Assembly (NCBI GenBank): GCA_946902985.2
Contig: OX336388.2
Coordinates: forward strand, 132,000,346-132,064,345
DNA length: 64,000 bases
Source: Meconema thalassinum
Lineage: Eukaryota; Arthropoda; Insecta; Orthoptera; Tettigoniidae
Direction of reading: 5' to 3'
Made by a program: the position numbers and the translations under genes. The notes beneath the pieces were generated by a model. The model saw only the letters and a program-made list of their open reading frames with translations. It searched no databases and was not told where the DNA came from. How positions within the stretch are numbered: the first letter of the stretch is position 1; each line of letters opens with the position of its first letter. Positions 10,531 to 21,530 of this stretch are shown here, one piece after another.

Positions 10531-11189
10531 TTAGTTACGTACCGGTGTTGTTTCTTCTTTTTGGTATAATGTTGAATGCTAAAAAGTGTGAAATTTATCG
10601 CGCACAGATATGAGCCGAGAAGGAAGCGAATGCATTTCAAATATTTATCCTCGACACGCCATTCTTCTCTACAACTAACGATGCGGTAAAGTGCAAAGCA
10701 TTTAAAGGATTGAAAACAGAAGTTGGAAAGTCGTACACATATCCATGAGTGTATGCTTGTCCGTGTTGCCCTGTTTCCCCCACTTGAACTCAGGAAATAG
10801 TGGGATTGTACAGTAGTGCCTCTCTTTTCAGTCGCCAGGCAGTCTCTTTCTCCCTCCCCCATTAGAGGTAGGATTTGGTGGAATTGCTGACAGACAAATG
10901 AAGACGCATTTCTTAGTATTTTGTGACCGCACCTACTCGATATTAGTTGCACACCTTAAGGCTATATTACCAGTCATTCATCCTCCTCTTTTATTCGGGC
11001 TTTGGACCGGCAATAGTAGATACGACAGTATCCACTAGAGACAGAGTTCTTGGAGACATAGTAATCCAGAATAGCTTAATTTTGCGCACCGAATTTGATT
11101 TCTACACACTTAAAAACAAACATCACATCATCCATCGTTCTTAATAAGTATACAATTGAATCGTTCGTAGCTGAAAAGCATCACGTCAA
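10531..11189. other. No recognisable feature
   Basis: The minus-strand open frame spanning 10281-10952 crosses repeat D and GC-rich sequence and has no family signature; I regard it as chance. Confidence 0.45.
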
Positions 11190-11520
11190 AAATGGTCATT
11201 TCTTGACCAAAGGGCCTCGCAACGGCATAGGGAAGAATTAAGTCAGCCTCCAGCTACACACAAAACATTTTCGTCTTACCAGCAGGAGAAAAAGCACCGA
11301 AGCTCACTGGCAAGGCAAAATCCATCACAAAGCAATTTGTTTTGTGGGTTTAAGCCAGAAACCACTGCTACATGTAGTGCGATCAGAGGAGAAAAGTCAA
11401 TGACTTGCTGCCTTTCAGTGCCGTATTTCGTAGGCTACTTAATGTTGGCCGCACTGCAATATTACCACGTATTACAGTGCTATTGTAAACTACATTTGTA
11501 CAGGATTTAGGTGGTTTTTA
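11190..11520 (+). repeat. Repeat E, copy 1
   Basis: Shares 'aatgttggccgcactgcaat', 'acttgctgcctttcag' and 'tacagtgctattgtaaa' with 51692-51920, where a shorter version follows repeat G. No coding potential. Confidence 0.75.
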
Positions 11521-11539
11521 TAATACAATTTAGCTTCAC

Positions 11540-11705
11540 ACAGGTGTAATTAGTGGAAGGTTCTTTAACATGCCATAAATCTATGACATGGGACCTCCGG
11601 CTTTACTTCCCCTCCGAATTTTTAACGCTTTAAAAAAATCCGACGGCTTCGGCCGGGTTTGAACCCACTATCTTGGGCATAGAAGCTCAGCATGCTACCA
11701 ACTAC
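11540..11705 (-). mobile_element. tRNA-derived SINE, family C, copy 2
   Basis: Contains 'agtggaaggttctttaacat', 'atctatgacatgggacc' and 'gaacccactatcttgggc', matching the minus-strand copies near 54.8 kb. It ends abruptly against LINE sequence at about 11706. Confidence 0.75.
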
Positions 11706-11707
11706 AG

Positions 11708-11888
11708 TATGAACTCTGTCATGACGAAAATCAATAAATGTGAAACAAAGATAATAGAAAGCCGAAAGAAATCAGAAACCCCTATTGATGTAAAATTGGC
11801 AGGTGAAAAGCTAAAGGGAGTAGGAGACTTTTGCTACTTTGAAAGCAAAATAACCAGTGATAGACGAAGCAAAGAGGATATAAAAAAA
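11708..11888 (+). pseudogene. RTE-type LINE fragment, left half of a split copy
   Basis: The translation includes KINKCETKIIES, VKLAGEKLKGVGDFCYF and RSKEDIKK. These match residues after the catalytic FADD motif in the LINE at 24330-25900 (nucleotides 25205-25380). Homology stops in an A run at 11881-11888 and resumes at 13159 at the next codon of the same protein, so 11889-13158 is an insertion into one LINE copy. Confidence 0.85.
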
Positions 11889-11939
11889 CGTACGAGCCTT
11901 ACAGTAGTCGCATATGATGTGTAACATCTGACATGTTAT

Positions 11940-12347
11940 CCTACTATGAAATTGAGATGAAATGTATGTGAAGTCATCTGACATGTTATCCTACTCGTAT
12001 ACTACACAGCTGGGACATTCTTAAAATGTTAATTTACGCTCCGTTTTCATTCTGGTACTATGACGAATGTATTGATTGAATTGGATATATGCTACTGTCA
12101 CACTTGTTTGAACAAACATCACATATTATATTGTAAATTAAGAGGAGGAATGAAACCATAGTCTCTAGCCTATCTGTAGACTACTAGAAATAATGTTCAA
12201 TACAATCAAATTTCCCAACTCCTGCTTGGTGCAAACTATTGTAATTAAAATTAGATAAATCGCAATTTCATGTATATTCTGTTAAAATGACGCATAATGT
12301 TATGATAGATATCGTCTAAATCGATAATCCGGTAGCAAAAATAATTG
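11940..12347. other. Interior of the insertion, no recognisable feature
   Basis: A 16-base 'catctgacatgttatcctac' stretch is tandemly echoed at about 11927 and 11974; nothing else stands out. Confidence 0.4.
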
Positions 12348-12422
12348 TCGGGACTAGGGTTCGAACCTGAGACCTCATGATTCGTAGGCCAAGATGCTAT
12401 CCACGCAACCATTACAGCCATA
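12348..12422 (-). repeat. tRNA-like SINE head
   Basis: Minus strand shows 'gttgcgtggatagcatcttg' (A box) and 'caggttcgaaccctagtccc' (B and T arm) with tRNA spacing. It lacks a paired acceptor stem, so it is a SINE remnant. Confidence 0.6.
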
Positions 12423-12861
12423 GAAATTTAGAGTACAAGACAGTTACTCTTTTGCACGTGCCAGTAATAATATGGAAGTATTTTTATGCTCCATTAATAT
12501 TTTGCTTTACGCCTGCCTGACAGTAAAGGGAATTCCTATAGTGGTCCATGAAAGGCCAGCCCAGTTCCCGTATAAAAACATCGATATATATTACATTGAT
12601 CACTGCATTACCGCAATGTGGGTTAATATCTGAATTGCCATAGTGCAGAAACATAATACCGGTTTTGCCGACTAGTTACAATGATTCATATTAAAGCATA
12701 TCACCATTTAAATACTGATACGAAGACTTTTAACATGTGGTTTGTGTATCAATCAGTTGACACCAGAGTTCACATGAGCGTTTACCGTTCAGTATGTTGA
12801 GCAAAGTTACTCGGGGAGTGGATGCCCATCACTTTTATCCAGAGATTGAAAAACAGACTCT
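12423..12861. other. No recognisable feature
   Basis: AT-rich interior of the insertion. Confidence 0.4.
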
Positions 12862-13010
12862 TAATAAATCATAATTGTTTTCAGCAAATATGATATAATG
12901 AATATTTTTACACCAAAGAACGACAACTTGAAGATGATTTATTGTAGAAATATCTGTAATGGCGCCTCCAAACCTTGAAGTAATCAGTATGTGATATACA
13001 TTACACATGG
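12862..13010 (+). repeat. Repeat I, copy 2
   Basis: Matches 5212-5365 over about 150 bp with scattered differences. Confidence 0.75.
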
Positions 13011-13067
13011 TACCACTGCCAGCTGGATCGCATCCCTCCTAGCTGCTAGCAGCTGGCAGTGCGTCTT

Positions 13068-13158
13068 ACACACTTTCGTCCGATCCACTTTCGTCCCATT
13101 TTTCAAAATCACTCCCACAAAAATATCCAGCAACCGAGTGGAAATATGTTACACATCA
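13068..13158 (+). repeat. Repeat D, copy 2
   Basis: Matches 10398-10530 without the internal duplication; it forms the right end of the insertion in the LINE. Confidence 0.75.
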
Positions 13159-13685
13159 AAAAGTAAGTTGGCTCAGGCAAGGAAAGCATTTCTACAGAAA
13201 AGGAATCTGTTGACAACGAATACTGATTTAGGTTCTAGGAAGTCATTTTGGAAAGACATTGTCTGGAGCGTGGCGCTCTATGGAAGTGAAACTTGGACTG
13301 TTGGTGCAGCAGAAAAGAGGAATATAGAAGCGTTTGAAATGTGGTGTTACAGGAGAATGATGAAGATCAGAAGGGTAGATAGGGTTACAAATGAAGATGT
13401 ATTAAGACGAGTGGGAGAGGAGATATGATTGTGGCGACTGCTAATGAAGAGAAGAGACAGGTTGGTAGGACACATACTAAGACACCCAGGAATAGCAAAC
13501 TTAGTTATGGAAGGAAGGTTCGAGGACAAGAACTGTAGGGGAAGACCAAGGTTAGAATATGTTAAACAGATGGCCTCGGATGCACTGTAAGGTGTAGTAG
13601 CTGTGTAGAGAAAAAACTACTAGTTCAGGACAGGGAGACATGGAGAGCTGTATCAGTGAAAAGACTGAAGACTCAAACAAAAATG
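13159..13685 (+). pseudogene. RTE-type LINE 3' half, right part of the split copy
   Basis: Encodes LAQARKAFLQKRNLLTTNTD, WSVALYGSETWTVGAAEK, IEAFEMWCYRRMMKI and CRGRPRLEYVKQM, in the order seen in the C-terminal region of the LINE at 24330-25900. A stop interrupts at 13426-13428, and frameshifts break the last 40 codons. The end 'aaaagactgaagactcaaac' is the family's 3' end. Confidence 0.85.
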
Positions 13686-13833
13686 TTGGTAGAAGAAACT
13701 CAATTAATCTGTCCCATCAGAATGCCATGAGTGGTGCTCTGCTGACTTCGTGGCGGACAATAGCGTAAAGCAGACATACGGAGATGATATGCTTACTCCA
13801 TTCACCAAACGCTATAATCCATCCATCCACTTA

Positions 13834-15062
13834 AGGGGGCCTCATACACCGCCGGTTGTCAAAAAAAGAATTTTTTTACGTTTAAATAAAAGACAATACC
13901 TTTCTCAATATATCTGTTAAGTTTTATAAGACGTCGCCTCCGTAGCGTAGCGGTCAGCATAGTTAGCTGCCACCATGGAGGTCCTGGGTTCAATTCCCGG
14001 CTCTGCCACGAAATTTGAAAAGTGGTATGAGGACTGGAACGGGGTGTACTCAGCCTCGGGTGGTCCAAATGAGTAGAGGGGGTTCGATTCCCACCTCAGC
14101 CATCCTCGAAGTGGTTTTCCGTGGTTTCCCACTTCGTCTTCGGGCAAATGCCGGGATGGTACCTTCTGTAAGGCCACGGCCGCCTCCTTCCCTCTTCCTA
14201 GCCTATCCATCCCAGTCTTCCATCCCTTCCCATCCCTCATGAGGCCCCTGTTCGCTTTGCAGGTGAGGCCGCCTGGGCGATGTGCTGATCACACGTCCCC
14301 AGTTGTATCCATCCCGACCAGATGTTCCAAGCTCCAGGACACTGCCCAAGAGGCGGTAGTGGTGAGTTCCCTCACTGAGTCCGTGGAAACCACCAACCTA
14401 GAGGGTAAATTGACTAAATAAAAAATAAAAAGTTTTATAAGTAAATTCAGCGTTTTGGCAGAGATATAGCGTATTACGTGAGACCATGCGCCTATCTGTC
14501 AATGGAGTGTTTAATATTCAAAGCTGTTTATCCGAAAGGTTGCTTTTTTGGAAGGAAAAACACAATATCTCGAGAACTATGTGATGAAACTCGGTAGATA
14601 TGATCCAACTTATGATCCCTAGAGGATGAACCTCATTTATGAAATTATCTTAAAAAATAATTGAGACATACTTGGAAAATTAAACAAAAAACTGTTCATT
14701 TTTTGAAAGACAAATTTAATATATTTTTTTAAAATATTCTATTTACAATATAACATTCATGGTGGTTCATCCTCGCTATTTAGGCGTTTACTTTACACGA
14801 AAAAAAAATCATTCCATTCAGATTGGTAATTCTTGTTAAATCGAGTTTTTTGTGATTCACGGAGTTTAAAATATCACGAATATTATCCTTTCAATATATC
14901 ACGAAATACTTTATATACTGCTGCTCTCTCTAAATTAGATGAAAGCTCTATGTATTTACTGTACATATGTCAATTTTCATAACTCTATGTTACATATTAG
15001 TGAAGCTATGATATGATTCGTAACTGTATGCGAAAATTCTCACTGGCGGTGTATGAGCCCGC
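13834..15062. mobile_element. Inverted-repeat DNA element of unknown family with nested SINE
   Basis: 'ctcatacaccgccggt' at 13841 and its near-complement 'actggcggtgtatgag' at 15042-15057 form terminal repeats of about 20 bp. The interior is AT-rich without a long reading frame. No clear target duplication was found, so the class is open. The SINE at 13931-14429 is inside. Confidence 0.6.
13931..14429 (+). mobile_element. tRNA-derived SINE, family B, copy 2
   Basis: Head 'gcctccgtagcgtagcggtc' and B box 'gggttcaattcccgg'; full body with an A-rich tail. The 12-bp duplication aagttttataag at 13919-13930 and 14430-14441 defines the ends. It is the best preserved family B copy here. Confidence 0.9.
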
Positions 15063-15065
15063 TTT

Positions 15066-15185
15066 GTCTACTGGTGTAACGGTTGTCGCCTCGGAGGTTC
15101 GGATTTGATTCTCGGCTCTGACGAAATGTAATTCTGGTCTGAGGGCTGGAACGGGGTACACTCAGGTAAAACTGAGCCCTTCATC
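15066..15185 (+). repeat. SINE family B head fragment, copy 3
   Basis: 'ctactggtgtaacggttgtc' and 'ggatttgattctcggctctg' match the family head, followed by 'gaacggggtacactcag'; truncated soon after. Confidence 0.65.
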
Positions 15186-15254
15186 CAGGCTCGTGAAATC
15201 ACTCACCCACTCGTCGCCACACTCGAGAGCAAAAAATTAAAAAGAAAACTCTCT

Positions 15255-15285
15255 TGTTGTTGATGATGATGATGATGATGATGAT
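15255..15285 (+). repeat. (GAT)n microsatellite
   Basis: Tandem GAT units ending in 'gataattgttttaaggggcc'. Confidence 0.85.
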
Positions 15286-15780
15286 AATTGTTTTAAGGGG
15301 CCTAACATCTATGTTATCGACGTCTAATGATTTGGATGATAGTGATAGTGAAAGATGAGATGAGAATGCCCCAGAGGCAATCGAAAAAGGAGGAAAAAAC
15401 CGGACCCAGCTCAGGAATTCCTCGGGGTCGCCAATTCTCCAGCCGTGAGACCTTGAGGGTGTAGCACTATCGAGAGTGCACCAGAAGAGATGCACACCCT
15501 GCCTCCTTAAGGGCCTTGAGTAGAAGGCAGGAGATATGAAGAGTACAGAAGAGGTCTGACCCCTCGAAGAATGAGAGATCAGAAAAGATGAGACAAGGGG
15601 CCCATGAAGGCGGGAAAGTGAATGACTCCCTAGCCTCGGATACCCTAATACCGTCGGGGTCGGAAAAGAACAAGAGTTGACCAAGGGAGGTCGATAGGAA
15701 AGATGACAGCTGGGGTCTCGTGGTCACCAACCCACGTCCCTCTAGATGTGAGCCCCGGGGGGATCATATGTTGAGTTCTA
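15286..15780. repeat. Interspersed-repeat-like block, unclassified
   Basis: Starts 'attgttttaaggggcctaac', the same motif as the MITE-like ends at 9237-9775 and the sequence at 59133. Purine-rich with an open minus frame (15199-15684) that has no domain signature and includes the microsatellite as poly-Ile; I treat it as non-coding. Confidence 0.4.
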
Positions 15781-15859
15781 CCTTCTGGTCGGGAACGCCT
15801 CATTTGCAATTCAGGCAAGGATTCAGAAGGACGCAGCCGTGGCCTTAGGCCTTAGGCAT

Positions 15860-16205
15860 TAGCCTGGAGTAGAAGTGAGAAACCACGACTGACCACTTTT
15901 AGGATAGCTGAGGTGGGAATCACCCTCCTCTTATCGAATGCTCCTACGGTATGGGTACAAACCAATGGAACGCCAACAACAGCAAGGAGGTTCAGAGAGA
16001 CCGTCGTGTCCCCACTCCAAACCCACTTTTCACCAGACACTCTAAGCTCAATCTAGGGCACACTCAACCTCGTGAAGCAAAACTGACAAGAGAAGGGTTC
16101 ATTTCCCACCTCAGCCATCCGTGGTTTCCCACTTCTACGCCAGGCAAATGCCGGGACGGTTCCTAACGGTCGCATCCTTCCCAATCCTATCCCCAATTTA
16201 CAAAT
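15860..16205. repeat. Two SINE family B body fragments in inverted orientation
   Basis: 15860-15935 is minus-oriented ('ttaggatagctgaggtggga'); 16075-16205 is plus-oriented ('tttcccacctcagccatcc', 'gcaaatgccgggacggt'). Both lack the tRNA-like head. Confidence 0.6.
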
Positions 16206-16319
16206 ACACACACTAGTACAGCAATCACAATAACACAGGTTATCACACAAATTCTACACACACCCAAGTACACGGGACTACATGACCACGATGTCGCAAA
16301 TCCCCTTGTCTGTCTGTTA

Positions 16320-16480
16320 GGTAGTCAGCCCGAAGGCTCAAAAAGTACCGCCGTTAGGTTATGTGGGTGGATACCCACAAAAAATCAAGGCAGTGGTATA
16401 TTGAGGCGTACTAGGCAAGAAGAGGAGTGATGTAGTTTGCCATTGCTTTCCTCACTGACAAGGGAAGTACCCCAGCTCGA
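16320..16480 (+). repeat. SINE-tail-like repeat
   Basis: 'ggcaagaagaggagtgatgt' and 'gtttgccattgctttcctca' resemble a common arthropod SINE 3' region; no head seen. Confidence 0.35.
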
Positions 16481-17232
16481 ACGGCTAAAACCGACTGGCA
16501 TTGCGCTTAACATACGAAGATATGTCTGTTCTACTACCCATCACGGGCATTTATCTGTAAAACCCCGCATTTGTGTACAATCAATGTTTGGAAGTTACGG
16601 CGTCCAAAGATTGCAGACACACAATTCGCAGCAGAAACACCGTGCAACAGGCAATTCGGACCATTATATTAGGGAAAATACATTCCTAGCAATTGGTTAG
16701 ACCTTTAGCATATATGTGGTAACATTACGAAAAGATTGCAGAAACACAATTCGCAGCAGAAACTACCGTGCAACAGGCAATTTGGACCATTATATTAACA
16801 AGAAACAGATGTAGTGCAGTATCATCTGGCAAAAGGTTGAACACTTGCTTGCAACAAGAAATCTTAACACATGCAGTACCGTGTTGACATAGTCTTTCCC
16901 ACAGTAAAAGATAACCGTGTTGTCCTTCATTCGACGTCGAAGTGTAAATGTGGAGTTTCGATGACGTGATTAAAGCACAGCGGAAAGGAACAGTACGCAC
17001 ACTTAACAAGGGCAACATGTAGACATACTCCAATATTTACAATATTCTCCAAACTCAAATGCCACGGTGATCACATTATCACGTACACAGATAGCGCTGG
17101 CGACCGAACACGTACTTCGACAGATGAATGTTATTGATAGCTATTTATATAGGTACAACTGTATACCGTACTTTAAACCCACTTTCAGTCGGTTTTCGCC
17201 GTTCGAGCTGGGGTACTCCCCTCGTGAGTCGG
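16455..17232. mobile_element. Inverted-repeat pair enclosing a 68-bp direct repeat
   Basis: The arm at 16455-16500 (with 'agtaccccagctcgaacggc') is complementary to 17184-17232. Inside, 16606-16671 and 16731-16797 are near-identical direct repeats beginning 'aaagattgcag'. No coding sequence; probably a small non-autonomous element. Confidence 0.5.
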
Positions 17233-17825
17233 AACAGCAGTACTAACCCTATGAGTAGAACCTTTCACATCATCCACAGGCACTGACTCAGGGGCGTACC
17301 TACAATGGGGCAAGCGGGGCACCGCCCCGGGGCCCCCAAGGTTAGAGGGCCCCCAAATCCTAAAAGAAAAAATTAAATAAATAATAATAAATAAATAAAA
17401 GTAGTACTAGAAAACATATTTGAGAATTCAATTTAGTTCAGGGGCCCCAATTGTACGAAACTACGCGTCTAAACTTGTATTTAGAAGCTAGTCACGTTCA
17501 GTGCAATCTGTATGTAAGATATATCCATCCATTTATGTGATATTCTATGAGTATTTTTTGATAGTCGGGCGCCCAACCCATGCGCCGGACATACAATGCA
17601 TTGTTCCCCATTCAGCGCATGACTCATTGTTCCACTCCTTCCCCCTCCACTGCGACATCACACCACAGCAATGCAGAGTAGTAGCAGTAGTGTAGTTGGT
17701 ACGTCACTACAGTGGTTCCCGGTTAAGTGGCTGAACTTAAGTTGTGGCTTTCATTGTGCTATTATTTTAACTACGCTATGAAACGTACTTATGAAAGTGG
17801 AGCTAAAAAGAGAAAGAATAAAAGA

Positions 17826-19345
17826 AAACAAGTAGTTCCGTGAAGAACTATATAGCCTATTTTCATATATCCTGCTCATGTTAATTGCCTCTATTAACAT
17901 ACAAAATTTCAGTTTAATTGCTGTAACAGATTCGTAGATATTGAGAACCGTCTAAATATTTCAGATGGTCGCCAGGTTGGATTTTTATTTTTGTACAATT
18001 ACATTAAGATTATTGTGTACGTGTGGTATTCAAACTTCAATCGCATGATTAGAACACAAGAAGTAAAAACGAGATTTTATAATTACGCACGGCAGCCATC
18101 TTGTGATTATGCAAACAATTGAAATAAATTAGATGCCAGTGGATCAACATTTGTATAAGCATTTAACGTGCAACGTTTCACGGCACTCGGATAGTTAATT
18201 CGCGAGAAACGTCCATTTAAATATTTATACTTCGCGTCGCCGCCATGTTGGATTTGTGCTCAACAGGTTACTGAAAGTCCTATAGGTGAACATATGTTCA
18301 TAGTCTCTAAGAACATAAAAAAATTCAGTTTGGTTGCTGTAAAAGATTCATAGATATTGAGAACCGTCTAAATATTTCGGAAGCTCGCCATTTAGGATTG
18401 TTATATGTATAGGCCATAGAGTTATGTGCCATTCAAGGACAATTATTGCCTAGGTTCATTATTCAAACTTTCACTTCGATCGCATGATTACGACACAAGA
18501 AATAAAAACTTAATTTTAAAATTTCGCACAGCCGCCATCTTGAGGTTATGTAAACAATTGAATTAAATTAGATGGCAGTGCATTACAATCTGCAAAATCA
18601 TTTACTGTTCCACATTTCACTGCGCTCAGAGAGTTAAATCACGAGAAAAGTCTATTAAATTATTTCAAATTCGCTTGGTCGCCATGTTCGTTTTGTACTT
18701 CACAGGTTTATGAAATATACATAGGTAAACTTGTATCAGTACCCTTTATCACCGTACAAAATTGCAGGGTGATATCTGTAATAGTTTCGGAGATATAGAA
18801 TGTCAGTGACATATTTCGCTCAGCTGCCATTTTGAGGTTATGTAAACAATTGAACTAAATTAGACTCCAGTGCATTACAATGTGTATAAACAATTGCTGT
18901 ACCAAGTTTCATTACGTTTGGATAGTTAAATCGCGAGAAAAGTCTATTCAAATGTCTCAAATTCGCTTGGCCGCCATGTTGGTTTTGTAGTCATCAGGTT
19001 TTTGAAAGTCTCATAGGTGAACTTCTAGTAGTGCCCTTTATCACCGTACACAATTTCAGGGCGATATCGGTAATAGTTTCCGAGATATTGAATGCTAGTG
19101 AAATATTTCGCACAGCCGCCATGTTGGATTGGTGAGACGTAACAAAATTTGAAGGGCACGGTCGAGGTCGCCGGGAATAGCGCTATGAACTTACCGAGTT
19201 TCATTGAAATCGCTCCAGGCGTTTAGATTTTATTAGGGGGGGGGGACACACACACACACGCCTCACACACACACACACGCACACACACACGGACAAAAGG
19301 TGATCTCATAAGCCTATTTTTTCAAAATTGAAAATAGGCTAAAAA
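17826..19345 (+). repeat. Modular repeat G, copy 1
   Basis: Starts 'acaagtagttccgtgaagaa' and ends with the hairpin 'ttcaaaattgaaaataggct'. Inside are about six related modules of 150-300 bp, each with variants of 'cgccatgttggattt', 'gagatattgagaaccgtc' and 'aatcgcgagaaaagtctat'. A (CA)n tract lies at 19240-19292. Other copies are at 37133-38627 and 38713-51691 (interrupted). No reading frame of note. It lies inside the hAT element. Confidence 0.85.
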
Positions 19346-21530
19346 GAAGAGACGGTTCGTGCTTGTACTAAATCGTTAACTGCACCCTCAAACTCAATCA
19401 GGTTTAGAGTGCAAAAATAAGATCAAAACGAAGAAAATGAAAATAATGAAGGTAAGAAGTAACTAAAGTTAACTATATTGTAAAAGTGTTATAAGTTGTT
19501 AAGCTAAGTAAAATTATTGTTATTAAGAGCGCAATTAACAATTTGGTCAGGACGTAATATTTTATAACAAACTAATATCACATTACGTTAATATTATAAA
19601 AAGCATAGAATGTGTGATAAAAGAACAAATAATGGAGCTGTTTTCGAATTGCGACGGTTGATTCACTTCACTTGGACTGAGCACATTTGTTTGTTTTTCA
19701 CTTCACATTCAAAATCACATTGTATCGGGTAAACAGTATGCATCGTTTCAACGGACGACTATCATTGGTGACGCAGTCTTTTTGTCCCGTTAACCAACCA
19801 ATAATCAGGTAGTTGGCTTAGTTCAACAGTTAGTTGAATCTGTTTCTACAAATAAAACACTGCAATCAACTATAAACCTCTACACTAATTGTATTGCTCA
19901 ATATTATTCACTATGTATTTTTTTCGTATGTTGACGCTCATCAACAGTCTGAAGTACATAAAATCGATGTTCCGACCACTCTAGTGGCTTTCATGTCTTG
20001 ATCAGCCAGTCGATAATAACAAGGACGCAGTAAGCTTGGCTGCAACTGGACAATATGAAAATTATGTTTTGCAAGACTAAATTGAATTTCCCAGTCCCTT
20101 TAATAATCCAGAAATGAAAAGGTTAACCATAACTTCAGAGCCTTGTCAACCTCGTGGTCACATTCCAAAACAGCCTGTTGGACGAGGAAATAAGAGATCA
20201 TTTTCAACTAATTACTACAGTTTTATATCATGTTCTGGGATGAAAAGTAACAAACTCTGGCTTTGCTATTCGCAAAAGTTAGACCGTGTTACTGTCAACC
20301 ATGTTGGCTGTTCCCACAACATTCAGAGAACACTTTCGGTAGTACGGGACTAAACGACTGGAAACATCTTTCTGATAGAATTAAAACTCATGAACAATCG
20401 GATGACCACATATTTTCTTGTGTTTTATTTGAGAAATGGAGGAATGATGAAACAATGAGTGATGCTTTAGAAAAACAGTTAAAAGAAGAGAAAAATTACT
20501 GGAGGAACGTTCTAGAAAGAATAGTTGATGTCACATTAACTTTGGCCACCTTTAACCTTGCTTTTCGCGGAAGAAGTAGTAAAATGGAAGATCCAAATAA
20601 AGGATTTTTTGTCTATAATAGACTTCTGTCTGACTATGACCCTGTACTAAAAACCCTTTTGCAAAGCCAGCAGGAAGTGTAAACTATTTAAGCCCTAGCA
20701 TCCAAAATGAAGTTATTTCTTTGATGGCAAATGAAGTACTGAAAGAAATCAAATATGAAATACAGAGCTCTCCTCTTTTCTCTGTTATTATGGATACAAC
20801 TCAGGATATAAGTAAAGTTTATCTGTTAAGTAAAGTTTTTCAGGTATGTCAAAGAGGTAAATGATGAAAAAAATAAACCCAAAGAAATAAAGATTTGTGA
20901 GACGTTTACTTCCTTTTCAAAGTTGAAGATCAAAGTACATTTGGTTTGGCAGGTAAAATAGTGGAATCTATTAAAGATCATGGTCTTGAATTGATGAAAT
21001 GTTGTGGCCAAGGTTATGACGGCGCAAGCGTTATGACTGGAGTATACAATGGAGTGCAGAAAAAGATTCAAGAAGTTGCGGCACATGCATATTTTGTACA
21101 AGTCACAATTTAAATCTGGTGTTGAATGACGCTGTAGAAGCCAATCGTGAAATATCACAGTCTTTGAGGATGTACTAAATGTATACAACTTTTTTGCGCA
21201 CAGTATCAAACACTGTCTGGGGCTGCAAGATGCATCTGAAAATGCATACATAACGTTAAAAACACTCAACCCAAAAAGATGGTCGGGAAGGTGCGAAGCA
21301 GTTTTTTCTTTAAAGGAGAGGTTTGGTGATGTATTAAGTGAGCTATCCAAATTTATTTGGCAAGTAATAAGGCAAAAGAAAGGAATGATGCAATAGGATT
21401 GAAAATGAAAATTGAAAGTTTTGACTTTGTGCTTCTGTTAGTTGTACAAACAAAGATTTTGCAGCAACTGAACATCGTATCTAAATGTCTCCAAACTGAA
21501 AATATGGATATTGTTTCAGCTTTTGATCTA

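Larger units (their letters stand above)
11889..13158. mobile_element. 1.27-kb insertion inside a LINE copy (repeats F, I and D)
   Basis: The insertion begins with repeat F (11892-11939), holds a tRNA-like SINE head (12348-12422) and repeat I (12862-13010), and ends with repeat D (13068-13158). The 14-base 'gatgtgtaacatct' near the left end and the complement of 'atatgttacacatc' near the right end form a short inverted repeat. Pieces F, I and D occur separately at 2157, 5212 and 10398, suggesting one dispersed family. The class is unknown. Confidence 0.55.

Noticed and set aside
10281..10952. 223-codon minus-strand frame
   Set aside because: Crosses repeat D and a GC-rich transposon-end-like patch; no motif, and repeat D has no conserved frame in its other copy.
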